From: JALSNL01 sp036479585
GTDB taxonomy: Bacteria; Bacteroidota; Ignavibacteria; Ignavibacteriales; Melioribacteraceae
DNA length: 64,000 nucleotides
Assembly (NCBI GenBank): GCA_965224785.1
Contig: OZ245062.1
Span: forward strand, 2,728,001-2,792,000
Reading direction: 5' to 3'
Of the stretch, positions 31,196 through 42,100 are shown one piece after another; the stretch's first letter is position 1, and the number at the start of each line of letters is the position of its first letter. Under the pieces are notes generated by a model that saw nothing but the letters and a program-made list of their open reading frames with translations, searched no databases and was not told where the DNA came from. A program made the translations under genes and the position numbers.

Positions 31196-32809
31196 CTAAT
31201 TTAACACTCTATTTACATATTCAATAAACGGTTTCAGTTGCTCCTCTTTGGCTACATCTCTAGATATAACTTCATCAAAATTATTTTTTGCCTCATCATA
31301 ATTATCATTTTCAAAATTAAAAAGACCCCTAAGAATCAATGCATCTATAGCCCTAGTGTTTTCTAGTTTGGATTCATCTAATTTTTCCATTTCTGCTAAA
31401 GAACCATTTTCGAACTTAATAATATTTTTAAGAAGACTAGCACTATTATCTATTTCTCCTATTTCAATTGCACTTGCAAGATTGTCAATTGCTAAATCGG
31501 AGTTACCAACTTTATAATTCATTTGCGAATTAAATACAAAATATTCGGAATCTTTATTTTCAGTTTCTATTATATTTAATATTTGCAATGCCTCTGTTTC
31601 TAAATTTAACTTTGCCATTGCTTTTGCTTTATAAAGAACTACTTTTTGCAAATTTGGATCAAGCCCCAAAAGTTTATCAAAAGTTTCTACTGCCTCTTCA
31701 TTTTTATCATTATAAAATTCTAGAATTCCTTTATGTAACAATGCTTCTTTATGTTCACTATTTACATTTAGGGTTTTTTCTAATTCTTCAAGAGCCTTAT
31801 TATAGTTACCTAGCTTTGTATTTAAATGTGCAAGTTTAAAATGTAGTTCAGGTAATTGGTCATTCATTTTAATTGCTGCTTCTAAATCCTTTTCCGCTCC
31901 TTCATAATCAAATAGATATGTTTTTAGTTCAGCATTTCTTTCAAGAATTTTTATATTTCCCGGATTTAATAATTGAACAACTTTGTAATCATCAAGAGCA
32001 TCTAAATAATTTTTACCTAAAATATTTATTTCAGCTTTTAAAATGTGAGCAGCTTCATTATCAATTTGTAATTCAGTTGCTTTTTCTAAGCTATCTTTTG
32101 CAGCAATTAAATCACCAATTTTGAATTGTACTTTTGCTCTATTAAAAAAGTAGATAGCTTTGTGAGGGTTTAGTCTTACTGCATAATCAAAATCTTCTAA
32201 AGCTTCTTTGTAATTTTCCAAGCCAATATTAATCAATCCACGTAAGTTAAAAGCGAAACAATTAATTGGAGTAATCTCTATTGATTTATCAATATCAACA
32301 ATTGCATTAATATATTTTTTATCAGCATAAGAAATTAAACTTCTAAAATATCTGATATTAAAATCTTCGGGAAATTTTTCGCACAATCCATCAGTAAGTT
32401 CTAAAGCATAATGGTATTCTTCATTAAAATACTTAACGCGAGCTAAAAAATACTGGGCTTGCATATTTTCAATGTTACTACCATAATATTTTTCGGCATA
32501 GTATGCAGCTTTACTTGTTTCGTTAAGATTCAAATATACTTTGGAAAGATAATTGCTTGTAAGCGGATTATAATTTGGAGAAATATCTTTCAATCTAAGA
32601 AAGTCATCCCTTGATTGATCAAACTTCTCAAGTTCAAAATTTGCAATTGCACGTTTATAAAATGCTTCAGTATTTTTCTTGTCAATTGCTAAAACCTGAG
32701 AGTATTCTTCAATTGCAGAAAAGTAATTTTTCTTCTTAAGGTTTTCAGAAGCAGATGATAATAATTGCTTCACTTTTTTCCCGTAGAGTGTTCCTTTAAT
32801 AAAATTCAT
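31196..32809 (-). CDS. Large tetratricopeptide repeat protein
   Basis: A 537-residue protein built almost wholly from TPRs, about 14 units of the form 'A..h...a......y..Al.dy..a' from residue 11 to the C-terminus. No signal peptide or membrane helix is seen; the N-terminus MNFIKGTLYGKKVKQLLSSAS is basic. It is a cytosolic scaffold of unknown partner. It follows a 158-base gap before hup and has its own promoter region in the long spacer to the right. Confidence 0.85.
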   Translation of the reverse strand: MNFIKGTLYGKKVKQLLSSASENLKKKNYFSAIEEYSQVLAIDKKNTEAFYKRAIANFELEKFDQSRDDFLRLKDISPNYNPLTSNYLSKVYLNLNETSKAAYYAEKYYGSNIENMQAQYFLARVKYFNEEYHYALELTDGLCEKFPEDFNIRYFRSLISYADKKYINAIVDIDKSIEITPINCFAFNLRGLINIGLENYKEALEDFDYAVRLNPHKAIYFFNRAKVQFKIGDLIAAKDSLEKATELQIDNEAAHILKAEINILGKNYLDALDDYKVVQLLNPGNIKILERNAELKTYLFDYEGAEKDLEAAIKMNDQLPELHFKLAHLNTKLGNYNKALEELEKTLNVNSEHKEALLHKGILEFYNDKNEEAVETFDKLLGLDPNLQKVVLYKAKAMAKLNLETEALQILNIIETENKDSEYFVFNSQMNYKVGNSDLAIDNLASAIEIGEIDNSASLLKNIIKFENGSLAEMEKLDESKLENTRAIDALILRGLFNFENDNYDEAKNNFDEVISRDVAKEEQLKPFIEYVNRVLN

Positions 32810-33451
32810 TAGCTAAGAGGCCTTAAAGCATTTGATTTATTTAACTTAGTTTTTTAACAAAAAAGTATCTATTGCTTAATATAGAAAAAATATTTTATAA
32901 GTAAAAATTATTATTATATTTTTTTTGATTTGTATTATTTTGTAAACGTATCTAACTGCATACTTAAGCAAGATATACTTTGGAAATTCAACAAAGTAAT
33001 TACTATAACTTATTTCAGAACAATAGCTTACTAAATAATATTTTGGAGTCAACGAATATTGTTAACTGTTAAGGAGTGTATATTTTATCGTTTTACTTTA
33101 TAAAAAAATTCTTAAAAAAAAGAAATTATTTTACAATTATGGGAAATAATTCAAGTATTGTATTTTTTTATAAAGTGAATTGCGTCTGTTCACCAAGACA
33201 AACGAGAGATTCACTCTATAATTTACAAATTAGTTTCTGAGTATTGCTTAAATGCCCGACACTTTCAAAACTAATAAAATGATTTCTATAAAAATAATAT
33301 GTCATCAAAAAAGTTAGGTGGAAATTAGGAAATAAAGTGCCTGGCATTTTTAGCATTTCTTGTTTTCGTCTTTTTTATCTCGGCGTAGTCGCTTTTACGA
33401 AGCCGGATGTTTTACGTCTTTGTCTCACATCTTAATACTCATATCTACTTT
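32810..33451. other. Intergenic region between the TPR gene and pepF
   Basis: 642 bases with no convincing gene. On the plus strand a 33-codon frame starts at 33139 but has no Shine-Dalgarno site and no family resemblance. The stretch carries the left and right arms of a GCCAGGCAC-type repeat (33250-33349), short hairpin fragments such as GTGAAT...ATTCAC (about 33175-33215), and a CGGCGTAG...GAAGCCGG dyad (about 33380-33408). Confidence 0.5.
33250..33349. repeat. GCCAGGCAC-type hairpin repeat, copy 1
   Basis: The arms AAATGCCCGACACTTT (33250-33265) and AAAGTGCCTGGCATTT (33334-33349) are inverted with two mismatches in 16, separated by 68 bases. The same sequence recurs at 44539-44580 and 60406-60434. 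It lies just downstream of pepF and may help stop its transcript. Confidence 0.6.
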
Positions 33452-35299
33452 TTACAACAATCTTTCCATCTCATCCAACAACTCATTCATTTTATTAACA
33501 ACTGCAATTATTGGCTTTGGAGAAGTCATATCAACTCCGGCAGTTTTTAGAACATCAATCGGATACTTTGAGCTTCCAGCTTTTAGAAAATCCAAAACTC
33601 TTTCTATTGCAGGCTGACCTTCACTTCTGATTTGTGCAACTAACTCTTGAGAAGCCGCATAACTTGTCGCATACTGATAAACATAAAAGTTATAATAAAA
33701 ATGTGGAATGCGAGCCCAAGCATAAGTCTCTTCTTCATCAACAACCATTTGCTTGCCCCAATATCTTTGATACATATCGCCCCAAAGCTTGCAAAGTAAA
33801 TCGGGAGTAAGTGCTTCTCCACTTTCTGTTTTTTCGTGAACCAATTGTTCATATTCTGCAAACTGAGTTTGACGGTAGAATGTTGTTGTAATATTATTTA
33901 ACTGATTTTCAATTAAAGCTAATTTTTCTTCTTTTGTTTCAGAGTTCTCAATTAGGTAATCAAGTAGCAAAGCTTCGTTAGTAGTTGATGCAACTTCCGC
34001 AACAAAAATTGAATAATTTGCATAAGGATAAGGCTGATATTTTTCCGTATAATACGAATGCATATTATGCCCCATCTCGTGAGCAAAAGTAAAAACATCA
34101 TTCAACTGGTTTGACCAATTGAGTAACACGTAAGGATGTGTTCCATAAGAAACGCCTGAAGAGTAAGCCCCGTTGCGTTTTCCTTTGGTTTCGTGTACGT
34201 CAATCCATCTGTTATCAAAAGCCATTTTTAAGTTTGATAAATAATCATCGCCTAGTGGCTTCAAAGCTTCCAATAAAATTTCTACTGATTGCTCATAAGT
34301 ATATTCTTTTTTTACTGATGGGAATAGTGTAACATAAGCATCGTAAGGATGAAGCGAATCTAACTTTAGAATTTTCTTTTTAAGTCCTGCCCAACGCTGC
34401 AATGGTTTTAGATTTTTATTTACAGTTTTCACCAATTTATCATAAACTTCTAAAGGAATATTATTTGGATTTAATGCAGCTTCTCTTGTTGAGTTATACT
34501 TACGAGCTTTTGCATTAAAGATAGATGCTTTAATATTTCCATTGAACAAAGAGACGAGCGTATTTTTATATTCTTTGAAAGGTTTGTACAAACCTTTGTA
34601 AACTCGCTCTCTATACTCTCTATTTGTTGAATACATTGCTGCACCATAACGTCCGTGCGAGATTTGAATCTCTTCTCCGTTCTCATCTTTCACTTTTGGG
34701 AATTGAACATCGGCATTGTTAAACATTCCAAAAGTTGAATATGGAACATCAGCAACTGGAGAAGCAAGTGCCATAAGCTCTTCTTCCCTAGTTGTAAGTG
34801 TGTGCGACTTTGTTCTAAGTAAATTGTCTAACTGATGTTTATAAATTTTTAATCCATCTTCTTTTTCAACAAACTTCCAAAGTTTGTCTTCCGGTATTTC
34901 TAAAATTTCTGGAGCCATAAAAGAAGAGTTTGCAGAGAGCTTTGAATTTAAGTCAGCAACTCTATCGTACCTTGCCTGGTTTTCTGTGTTTGCTACATCT
35001 AAATCTTTTGAAAGAAACGCGTACAAATAAAGTCGACTGATTTTTATTCCAACTTCATCATCAAACGTTACACACGCCAAAAGATCTTTTGCAGAATTGC
35101 TTAACTTTCCTTTGAAGCTACTATACTTAGCTATTGAATCTTTCGTCCAATTAAAATCAGTTTCCCAATCTTCATTTGTTTTGTAAATATCCTTTAAGTT
35201 CCAAGTAAGTTGCTTCTCTATATTTTCTCTTTTAGGCAATTCACCTTTTGAGTTAGATGTTTGTGAATCATCCGCATATAATATTTTTTGTAATGACAA
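33452..35299 (-). CDS. pepF: Oligoendopeptidase F (M3 family)
   Basis: Cytosolic zinc metallopeptidase (615 residues, typical for PepF) that trims short peptides. The zinc motif is HEMGH (FAHEMGHNMHSYY, about residue 393), with the third ligand in the following SIFVAEVASTTNEALL segment. The C-terminal FYVYQYATSYAASQELV and 'GSSKYPIDVLKTAGVDMTSP' motifs are characteristic. No signal peptide is visible. Monocistronic by spacing. Confidence 0.95.
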   Translation of the reverse strand: MSLQKILYADDSQTSNSKGELPKRENIEKQLTWNLKDIYKTNEDWETDFNWTKDSIAKYSSFKGKLSNSAKDLLACVTFDDEVGIKISRLYLYAFLSKDLDVANTENQARYDRVADLNSKLSANSSFMAPEILEIPEDKLWKFVEKEDGLKIYKHQLDNLLRTKSHTLTTREEELMALASPVADVPYSTFGMFNNADVQFPKVKDENGEEIQISHGRYGAAMYSTNREYRERVYKGLYKPFKEYKNTLVSLFNGNIKASIFNAKARKYNSTREAALNPNNIPLEVYDKLVKTVNKNLKPLQRWAGLKKKILKLDSLHPYDAYVTLFPSVKKEYTYEQSVEILLEALKPLGDDYLSNLKMAFDNRWIDVHETKGKRNGAYSSGVSYGTHPYVLLNWSNQLNDVFTFAHEMGHNMHSYYTEKYQPYPYANYSIFVAEVASTTNEALLLDYLIENSETKEEKLALIENQLNNITTTFYRQTQFAEYEQLVHEKTESGEALTPDLLCKLWGDMYQRYWGKQMVVDEEETYAWARIPHFYYNFYVYQYATSYAASQELVAQIRSEGQPAIERVLDFLKAGSSKYPIDVLKTAGVDMTSPKPIIAVVNKMNELLDEMERLL

Positions 35300-35618
35300 G
35301 TTGGTTTTCTCCTTAATGTAAAATTATTTTTTGAGATTTGATTTGTAAATTAATAAAAAGGAATGGGATTAGTTTAGAAATTCGGCTTAGTATTTTCTCA
35401 GATTACTAATCTGAGTTACGTAACGTCGATTTGTAATCGGCGGTTGTATTTATACATTGGTTTAAGTTCACTCATAGGAAATGGGCAATAAACAAAAAAT
35501 AAATTCTTACTCATCCGGCTATTCGCCGAGACACGTAATCATTATCTTACTCTTATTCGCTTTTCTCTTTTTAAAAACAAAAAAGTGATTAAGATTAAGA
35601 AATAATATTTTAACATTA
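35300..35618. other. Intergenic region between pepF and the AddA-like gene
   Basis: 319 bases without a gene. They include a hairpin CTCAGATTACTAATCTGAG (35398-35416), a CCGGCT...GCCGAG fragment (about 35515-35530) related to the 33380 dyad, and an AT-rich direct segment TTTAAAAACAAAAAAGTGATTAAGATTA that also occurs in altered form at about 44470-44500. Confidence 0.45.
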
Positions 35619-38600
35619 TTAGTCTTCACATTCATCCAACAGATACATCTGACAGTTTTCACAATTACCTTTGTCCTTATCAAACTCTTTGATCCTTATT
35701 TTATACACACACCCTTTAATAACTTTCCCAAAATTTTCCACTTCATCTCTTGGAACTATTTTTATGGATTTATTTTCAACATCTCTTATATAGATTAAAC
35801 GTAACTCAAATGTTTTTGCATTTGGGAATTTATGTCTGAGCAAATATGAATAAAAAAGAAGTTGATTAAAATATACTTCCGATTTAGAAGCAATATTATT
35901 GGAATTCACTTTATCCGTTTTATAATCTACAATTATAATTTTGTCATCAAGAATAATTAGTTTATCAATGATCCCGTATAGATAGTAATCATTTTCTTTG
36001 ATGTAAATTTCAAACTCATTTTCGTAATTTGTGTGATTTTGTAATTCGGAATAAATTTCACTTTGATAAAAATTGTTCATCAATTTTAACAAGCCTTCTT
36101 TGAATTCGTTTTTCTTTGCTTCATCGAGATATTGCAACTCATTTTCAAATTCAACTAATTTTTCAATTTGTGTTTCTAATTCATTTTGCTCAATATTTTT
36201 TTCTAAAATAGCGTGAACTATTTTGCCGCCAATGTTTGCTCCAATATTTGCTTCATCTTCTTTATCAGTAAATTCTTCAGAACCGGAAACATCCTTATAT
36301 AGCTTAACAATCTCGTAGTAACCAAGTTCGTAAGTAAGTTCATATTTCTTCGGGCATTGCAAAAACAAACTTATTTTTGATGCAGAAATAATTTCATTTT
36401 TTTCGTAACTGTTTATTTCATCAATTAAAATCTCATAGTTGCTATTTTCATTTTTGCTTTCGTCAACCTTTATTTCTATATCATCAATTGAAGAAATAAT
36501 TTTTGCGGCTATTGTATTTTCTTGGGTTTCATTTTCATACTTATCATTTACCAATTTCATAAATGTTAATTTGTCTGAAAGAATTATTTCTTCCGGTAAA
36601 GGAATTTCTTTGTCTTCAAACTCCACATCCAAAGTTTCCATTATTAAAGATGCGAATGAATCGTTCGCTAACTTCTTATTTTCTTTAACAGCCATTGAAA
36701 TTATTAAACGTTCTTCTGCCCTTGTAATAGCAACGTATAGCTGACGTTTCAATTCTGCATAATTTTTCTTTTTCTGAATGTAATTTTGCAAACCAACGAT
36801 TGGTGCTTGAGTATAATCTTCATAAAAATTATTCTTCAAAGGTAGTTTGGCAAGTATTCCAAACTCTTTGTCAACTTCTAAACTTTTAGAAATTATGTTA
36901 TCGTTTTTACCAGTTGAATTCGTATTGTATAGAACGACAACTTTAAATTCCAATCCTTTTGCTTTATGGATGGTCATTATTTTTACTGCATTTTCTTCAC
37001 TGCTAAGTTCAGCGTGTCCTTCATCGTCAGTAGTATCAATGGCTTCCTTCAGATATAAAATAAAATCATACAGAGAATGATAACCTTGTGCAACATTTCC
37101 AATTGCTTTTTGAATTGTCTTTTTTAGATTTGCAATTTCTTGCTCAGCATTTTTCTTTCCGGCAAGGTAAGACCAATATCCGGTTTCAATATTTATTTTT
37201 CTTATTAAACTATTAATTTCTGTTTTTAATGATATTGCAATATGAGATTTTAAAAGTTCTAAATAATTTTTGAAATCTTTATTTTTCTCTGCGATATTTT
37301 GAAATTTTTCGAAATAGGTTTCACCATCAGATAATGATATTTCTGTTAACTCAACATCTGACAGACTATAATAAGGAGCTCTTAAAATATTTGCCAATGC
37401 TAAGTCATCATTGGGGTTTACAAGAAATGATAAATAATTATAAATATCATAAATCAATTGTTGCTGAAAAAAGCCTTTACCACCAACAATGTAATGTGGG
37501 ATTTTATATTTTGAAAAAGTTGTTTCCAATTCTGTAAAGTTTTTTCTTTTTCTACATAAAATTGCCACATCTCCAAACTCATAATTGTTACTTGTGTCAT
37601 TAACAATTTGAAGAATTCTTTTAGCTGTCAATTCACTTTCGGTTTCTGTTTCCAAGTCAGCCATTAAGAACTCGATTTCACCTTTTGCTTCTCCTGTATA
37701 AGCACAAACCAAATTGCTATATGCAACTTCATTAAAGCGTGGATTTACATTTTGTAAAAGTTTACTAAAAAGAATGTTGGTAAACAAAGCTATTGCCGGC
37801 GTTAGTCTAAACGAGTGTGGTAATTCTAATATACTTTCTTGAGATTCAATATTTTCTATTTGTTTACTTGTTCGTCTAAAAATCTCAACTTCCGCTTCTC
37901 TAAACATATAGATACTTTGCTTCTCATCGCCAACAACAAAAAAGTTTCCGGTAGAAAGATTTTTTAAGATTGGCATAAAAATGTTAAACTGAATTTCATT
38001 CGTATCTTGATATTCATCAACCATTATGTATTTATATTTTTCGGATAGAGAATTTTGTATTTCTTCATTAGAAAGTATTCTCTGTGTATGAAGCAAAAAA
38101 TCTTCAAAATCCAAATAAGCCATTTGTGTTTTTTTACTTGTATATCTTTCCAATATATCTGAGTAAAAATTGATAAGTATTTTACTAAATTTTGCTAACT
38201 CGTCATTATGTTGTTCCCAATCTTCTTCAATTTTTATTTGACTAACTTCTTTATAATCTTCATTTATTTTTTCAATAAGATTTACATTTTCTTCATAACT
38301 ATTTTTCTTAACATAACCGACTTTAGTAACTGTACCACCTTTTGTAAGAATTGTTGAACCAATCTCTTGCAAAGATTGATATTGTTGAACCAAATCAGTT
38401 TTTGAGTTTAATTCATTTAACAACATATTAGTATGAATTTGTTTCTCATTTGGTTTTGTAGTTTCAGCAATTGCATTTAGCTTGCTAATATTTTTTATTA
38501 ATTCTTGAATTGTATCTTTGAAAATTAATTCAAAATCTTTAACAAACTTACTATGATAAAATTTAGATATATCTTTTTCATCTTTGCTATAAATTTCTTC

Positions 38601-39158
38601 AATAATTTTTTGAGTAGTTTTTCTTTTCCCAAAAAGTTTTTTTACTTGCGAAGTAAGAGCAGATTTAGTCCCAAAAATTCTTACTAAATATTTTAGTTCA
38701 TCTTCTGTTTCTTCGTTTCTAATTCTTTTGTTAATTATCTCTTCAATACTAAGTTCAAGCAGTTCATCCGAAAGGTTACCTTCAATGGGAGAAAAGCTTG
38801 CATCAATTCCAGCTTCGGGAGCGTAATCTTTAAGTATATCAATACAAAACGAGTGTATGGTTGAAATTTTTGCTGAGACTAAATTTCTTCGTAAGGATTC
38901 GAGTTTATATTTTTTACTGTGTTCGCTGGTTTCAATTTGTGTATCAAGTTCTTTTGCAATTTTTGAATACAATTCGCTCGATGCTTTTTTTGTAAATGTA
39001 ATTGCAACTATATTATTAAGTGATACTTTTTCATTTGTTAGTATTTCAACAAATCGTTTTGCAAGAACAGTTGTTTTTCCGGAACCGGCATTAGCCGTTA
39101 GAGAAATGTGCTTATCATAAGCTAAAGCTTTTTGTTGATATGTGGTAAGAATACTCAT
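35619..39158 (-). CDS. AddA/RecB-like UvrD-family helicase with C-terminal Fe-S nuclease domain
   Basis: A 1179-residue double-strand-break processing enzyme. The N-terminal UvrD/Rep helicase has the Walker A TANAGSGKTTVLA (about 18-30), Walker B VDEYQDTN, and further UvrD motifs (VVGDEKQSIYMFREAE; MTIHKAKGLEFKVV; YVAITRAEERL). The C-terminal PD-(D/E)xK nuclease shows GIIDKL...IIVDYKTDK (Asp at 1078, Lys at 1080). Cys935 (LQCPKKYE) upstream and Cys1166, Cys1169 and Cys1177 downstream could form an iron-sulfur staple like that of AddB or Cas4. A separate AddB is not in the window. The start overlaps the kinase stop by 4 bases. Confidence 0.88.
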   Translation of the reverse strand: MSILTTYQQKALAYDKHISLTANAGSGKTTVLAKRFVEILTNEKVSLNNIVAITFTKKASSELYSKIAKELDTQIETSEHSKKYKLESLRRNLVSAKISTIHSFCIDILKDYAPEAGIDASFSPIEGNLSDELLELSIEEIINKRIRNEETEDELKYLVRIFGTKSALTSQVKKLFGKRKTTQKIIEEIYSKDEKDISKFYHSKFVKDFELIFKDTIQELIKNISKLNAIAETTKPNEKQIHTNMLLNELNSKTDLVQQYQSLQEIGSTILTKGGTVTKVGYVKKNSYEENVNLIEKINEDYKEVSQIKIEEDWEQHNDELAKFSKILINFYSDILERYTSKKTQMAYLDFEDFLLHTQRILSNEEIQNSLSEKYKYIMVDEYQDTNEIQFNIFMPILKNLSTGNFFVVGDEKQSIYMFREAEVEIFRRTSKQIENIESQESILELPHSFRLTPAIALFTNILFSKLLQNVNPRFNEVAYSNLVCAYTGEAKGEIEFLMADLETETESELTAKRILQIVNDTSNNYEFGDVAILCRKRKNFTELETTFSKYKIPHYIVGGKGFFQQQLIYDIYNYLSFLVNPNDDLALANILRAPYYSLSDVELTEISLSDGETYFEKFQNIAEKNKDFKNYLELLKSHIAISLKTEINSLIRKINIETGYWSYLAGKKNAEQEIANLKKTIQKAIGNVAQGYHSLYDFILYLKEAIDTTDDEGHAELSSEENAVKIMTIHKAKGLEFKVVVLYNTNSTGKNDNIISKSLEVDKEFGILAKLPLKNNFYEDYTQAPIVGLQNYIQKKKNYAELKRQLYVAITRAEERLIISMAVKENKKLANDSFASLIMETLDVEFEDKEIPLPEEIILSDKLTFMKLVNDKYENETQENTIAAKIISSIDDIEIKVDESKNENSNYEILIDEINSYEKNEIISASKISLFLQCPKKYELTYELGYYEIVKLYKDVSGSEEFTDKEDEANIGANIGGKIVHAILEKNIEQNELETQIEKLVEFENELQYLDEAKKNEFKEGLLKLMNNFYQSEIYSELQNHTNYENEFEIYIKENDYYLYGIIDKLIILDDKIIIVDYKTDKVNSNNIASKSEVYFNQLLFYSYLLRHKFPNAKTFELRLIYIRDVENKSIKIVPRDEVENFGKVIKGCVYKIRIKEFDKDKGNCENCQMYLLDECED

Positions 39159-42100
39159 ACAAATTTCTTTGGGAATTCTAATTTGATTGAAGTTCCATTT
39201 GAATTGGATTTTTCAAAGTAAACATCACCACCGGTGTTGGTCAAATATCTTTTAACGAGACTCAATCCCAAACCCATTCCATCTTCTTTGGTAGTAAAGT
39301 TTGGCTCAAATATTTTATCAATAATTAACGGACTAATTCCCTTTCCATCATCAGTTATTGTTAAAATATATTTCTCTGATTCTTCGTTAAGTATCACTAC
39401 TATTGACGTTGCATTAGCTTGTATAGAATTTCTAATTAAATTTATTAGCGTTCTTTTTAATTGTTCAGCGTCAGCGTCAATTATACATTGTTGCAAATCT
39501 GAATCAAATGATATTTTAACATTTTCGGTTGTAAATAAATTTATGGATTGTTGAATTGCTTTTATGCAATCTATCCTTTCAACTTTTAACCTTGGCATTC
39601 TTGCAAAGTTTGAAAACTCAGTTGCAATATTTTTTAATGTTTCAATTTGGTTTAATATTGTAGCTGTAACTTTCTTAAAGAATCCGTCAAACTTTTCCGA
39701 TTTATCAGTATAAGCTGTAACTAATTGTTGAACGGAAAGTTTCATTGGAGTTAGCGGATTTTTTATTTCGTGTGCAACTTGTTTTGCCATTTCCTTCCAA
39801 GCTTCTTCCCTTTCTATCTCCGCAAGCATTGTTTGGTTTCGCTTAATTTCTTTAAGCATATATTGAAAACTCGTCTCAAGTTCTTTTACTTCTCCTTGAG
39901 CATTTGTGTTTATAATCACGTTCAAGTCCCCACCCGCAACTGACTTTGTGGCGTTTGTTAATTTTCTAAGTGGAGCAGATATTCTATTTGCCAAGTAAGC
40001 ACTTAGCATTACAATTAGAATAACAGCAAGTGAATATGTCCCAAATAAAAAGATGTTTGCTTCCGTCCCACTAAGTGGAAGTAAAATTTTATTAAACGCA
40101 TCCGATACTTTTATTATTTGTTCCTTACCTAAAATATTTGCTTTATAATAAAATGAGTTGAACTTATATTTATCAATTGTATCTTTTATTAAAACTTCTT
40201 GCGAGCCGTTTAATATCAAACTATTGTAAGCTTTTGGATGAATAATATTTGGAATCAACTCAACATCGTAAAGTAAATCTTGAGTACTGTATTCCAAGTT
40301 TTTATCATCATAAATTGTGTAGTTTACATTTAGATCATTTGATGCATACCTATATACATCATCAAGGGTATCACCGTTTGCGTGCTTATTTATATAGGTT
40401 TCAACGTTAAAGGCTCTTTTGCCCAACTTATAATATATTGCAGAATTATTTTTATCTTCTGTTAAATTTCTAAAATAGAAAGCCAAAAGAATAAGTGGAA
40501 TTATGGAAATTATCAAAAATGAAATAAGCAGTTGAGTCCTTAAATTAAAAAAGTAGTTTCTTTTTTTATTGAGACTTACCAAGAGATAAACTAAAATTAT
40601 AATTAGCAATACTAGAGAGTGAGAAAAAAATACTTTAAAAAAATCAAATAAGTTAAATGATAGCTCTTTATTCTTTAACGCTATTGCCAGCACACGTTCA
40701 ACATTATCAATATTTATTTTTTTTACAAATATTAGATAATCACTTTTGTTTAAGTTAGCGTTTAGCCACGTTTCATTTTTATTATTAAACTTTGAACTTA
40801 AAATTATTTTATTTATTTCTTCCGATGGATTGATCTCTCCATAAATATTTCTTAGTTCTCGGTTTTGGTAATCAAGTATTAATATTTTATCTAAACTCAC
40901 AGCAGTTTTTTTAAGAAGTTTCCCACTTGAGATAAATTCTGGATGAGAATAAAACCCCAAATCATTTAAGTCTGAAAGTATTGTTACATCTAAATACCCA
41001 AGAATAGAATCTTGAGAATTAATTGGATAAATACCACGAACTAATTTTTGATTACTCTCAAAAATATTTTCATCGAAGATTATAACTTTGTTTAAGTTTT
41101 CTTTTCTACTTACTTTTTCTTTGATATTTAATTCAGGATAAACAGAACCAAAGCCACCAAGAAGTGTCCCATTAGTATCAATAAAGTTTACTGAAGAGTT
41201 TATTGATTCTTTTTGCAAACTACTTTTACTCCATATTTGGAAAGCACTTTTATCAAAATTTGATTTATTCAAAAATGCTTTTGATGCAATTTTATTGCTT
41301 TCTTTGTCCAAAAGTGTTTCCCTAATTATGGAGTTGAACCATTCCTTATCTGCACGCATTACCGTCTTTGCAATTGTTTTTAGCGAATCTTTTTCCAACT
41401 GAGAATTATAATAAAGCAAAGTTGCAATAGAAAATATAGAACCGAGAAAGAAGTAGGAGATTATTTTACTAATGCTTTTCACTTCAAACCGAATAAGTAT
41501 AAAGGTTAAAACGAAAATTGCTACAATCTGGAATACCTTAATGAATAGTGTGCTTTGGGGATTAACTTGAGCAAATGTAAAAATTATTTCAGCAGCAACA
41601 AATAAGATTGTGAGAGTCAATAAAATAATTTTGGTATCAACATTATTTTTGGGGGCAAAGGTTAAAACGAGCTTAATAATAATCTGTGAAAGAACTACAA
41701 AAGAAATCCCAATTAACAGAATATTAATGTGCATAATAAAGTGTGGTATTGTTGGAGTTAAAGATGCATCTAAAAAATATTGGAATGAAGAATCAAAAAT
41801 GATTCCCCGAATGATTGCTCCAAAGCCCCTTGTAACAAAAAGGAAAAACAATAAAAGAAGAATGGTTGTAGTAACAAATTTTAGGAGATTAAATTTTAAT
41901 GTTTTATTAGTTTGAAAATAATCAACAACTAATTTATAGGCAATAAAAATAATGACAAGTAGAACTAATAAAGTAATACTTAGATCCAACGGAGAACTTG
42001 CAATTCCATTTCCAAAATTTGATGAATAATAATTTGATTGAAGTAATTGAGATTGGAAAATGTTTTTTGGTAATTTTAAATAAATTAAAATGTACCGAAA

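Noticed and set aside
33139..33240. Plus-strand 33-codon frame MGNNSSIVFFYKVNC onward
   Set aside because: It has no ribosome site or homology, and it overlaps hairpin-rich intergenic DNA.
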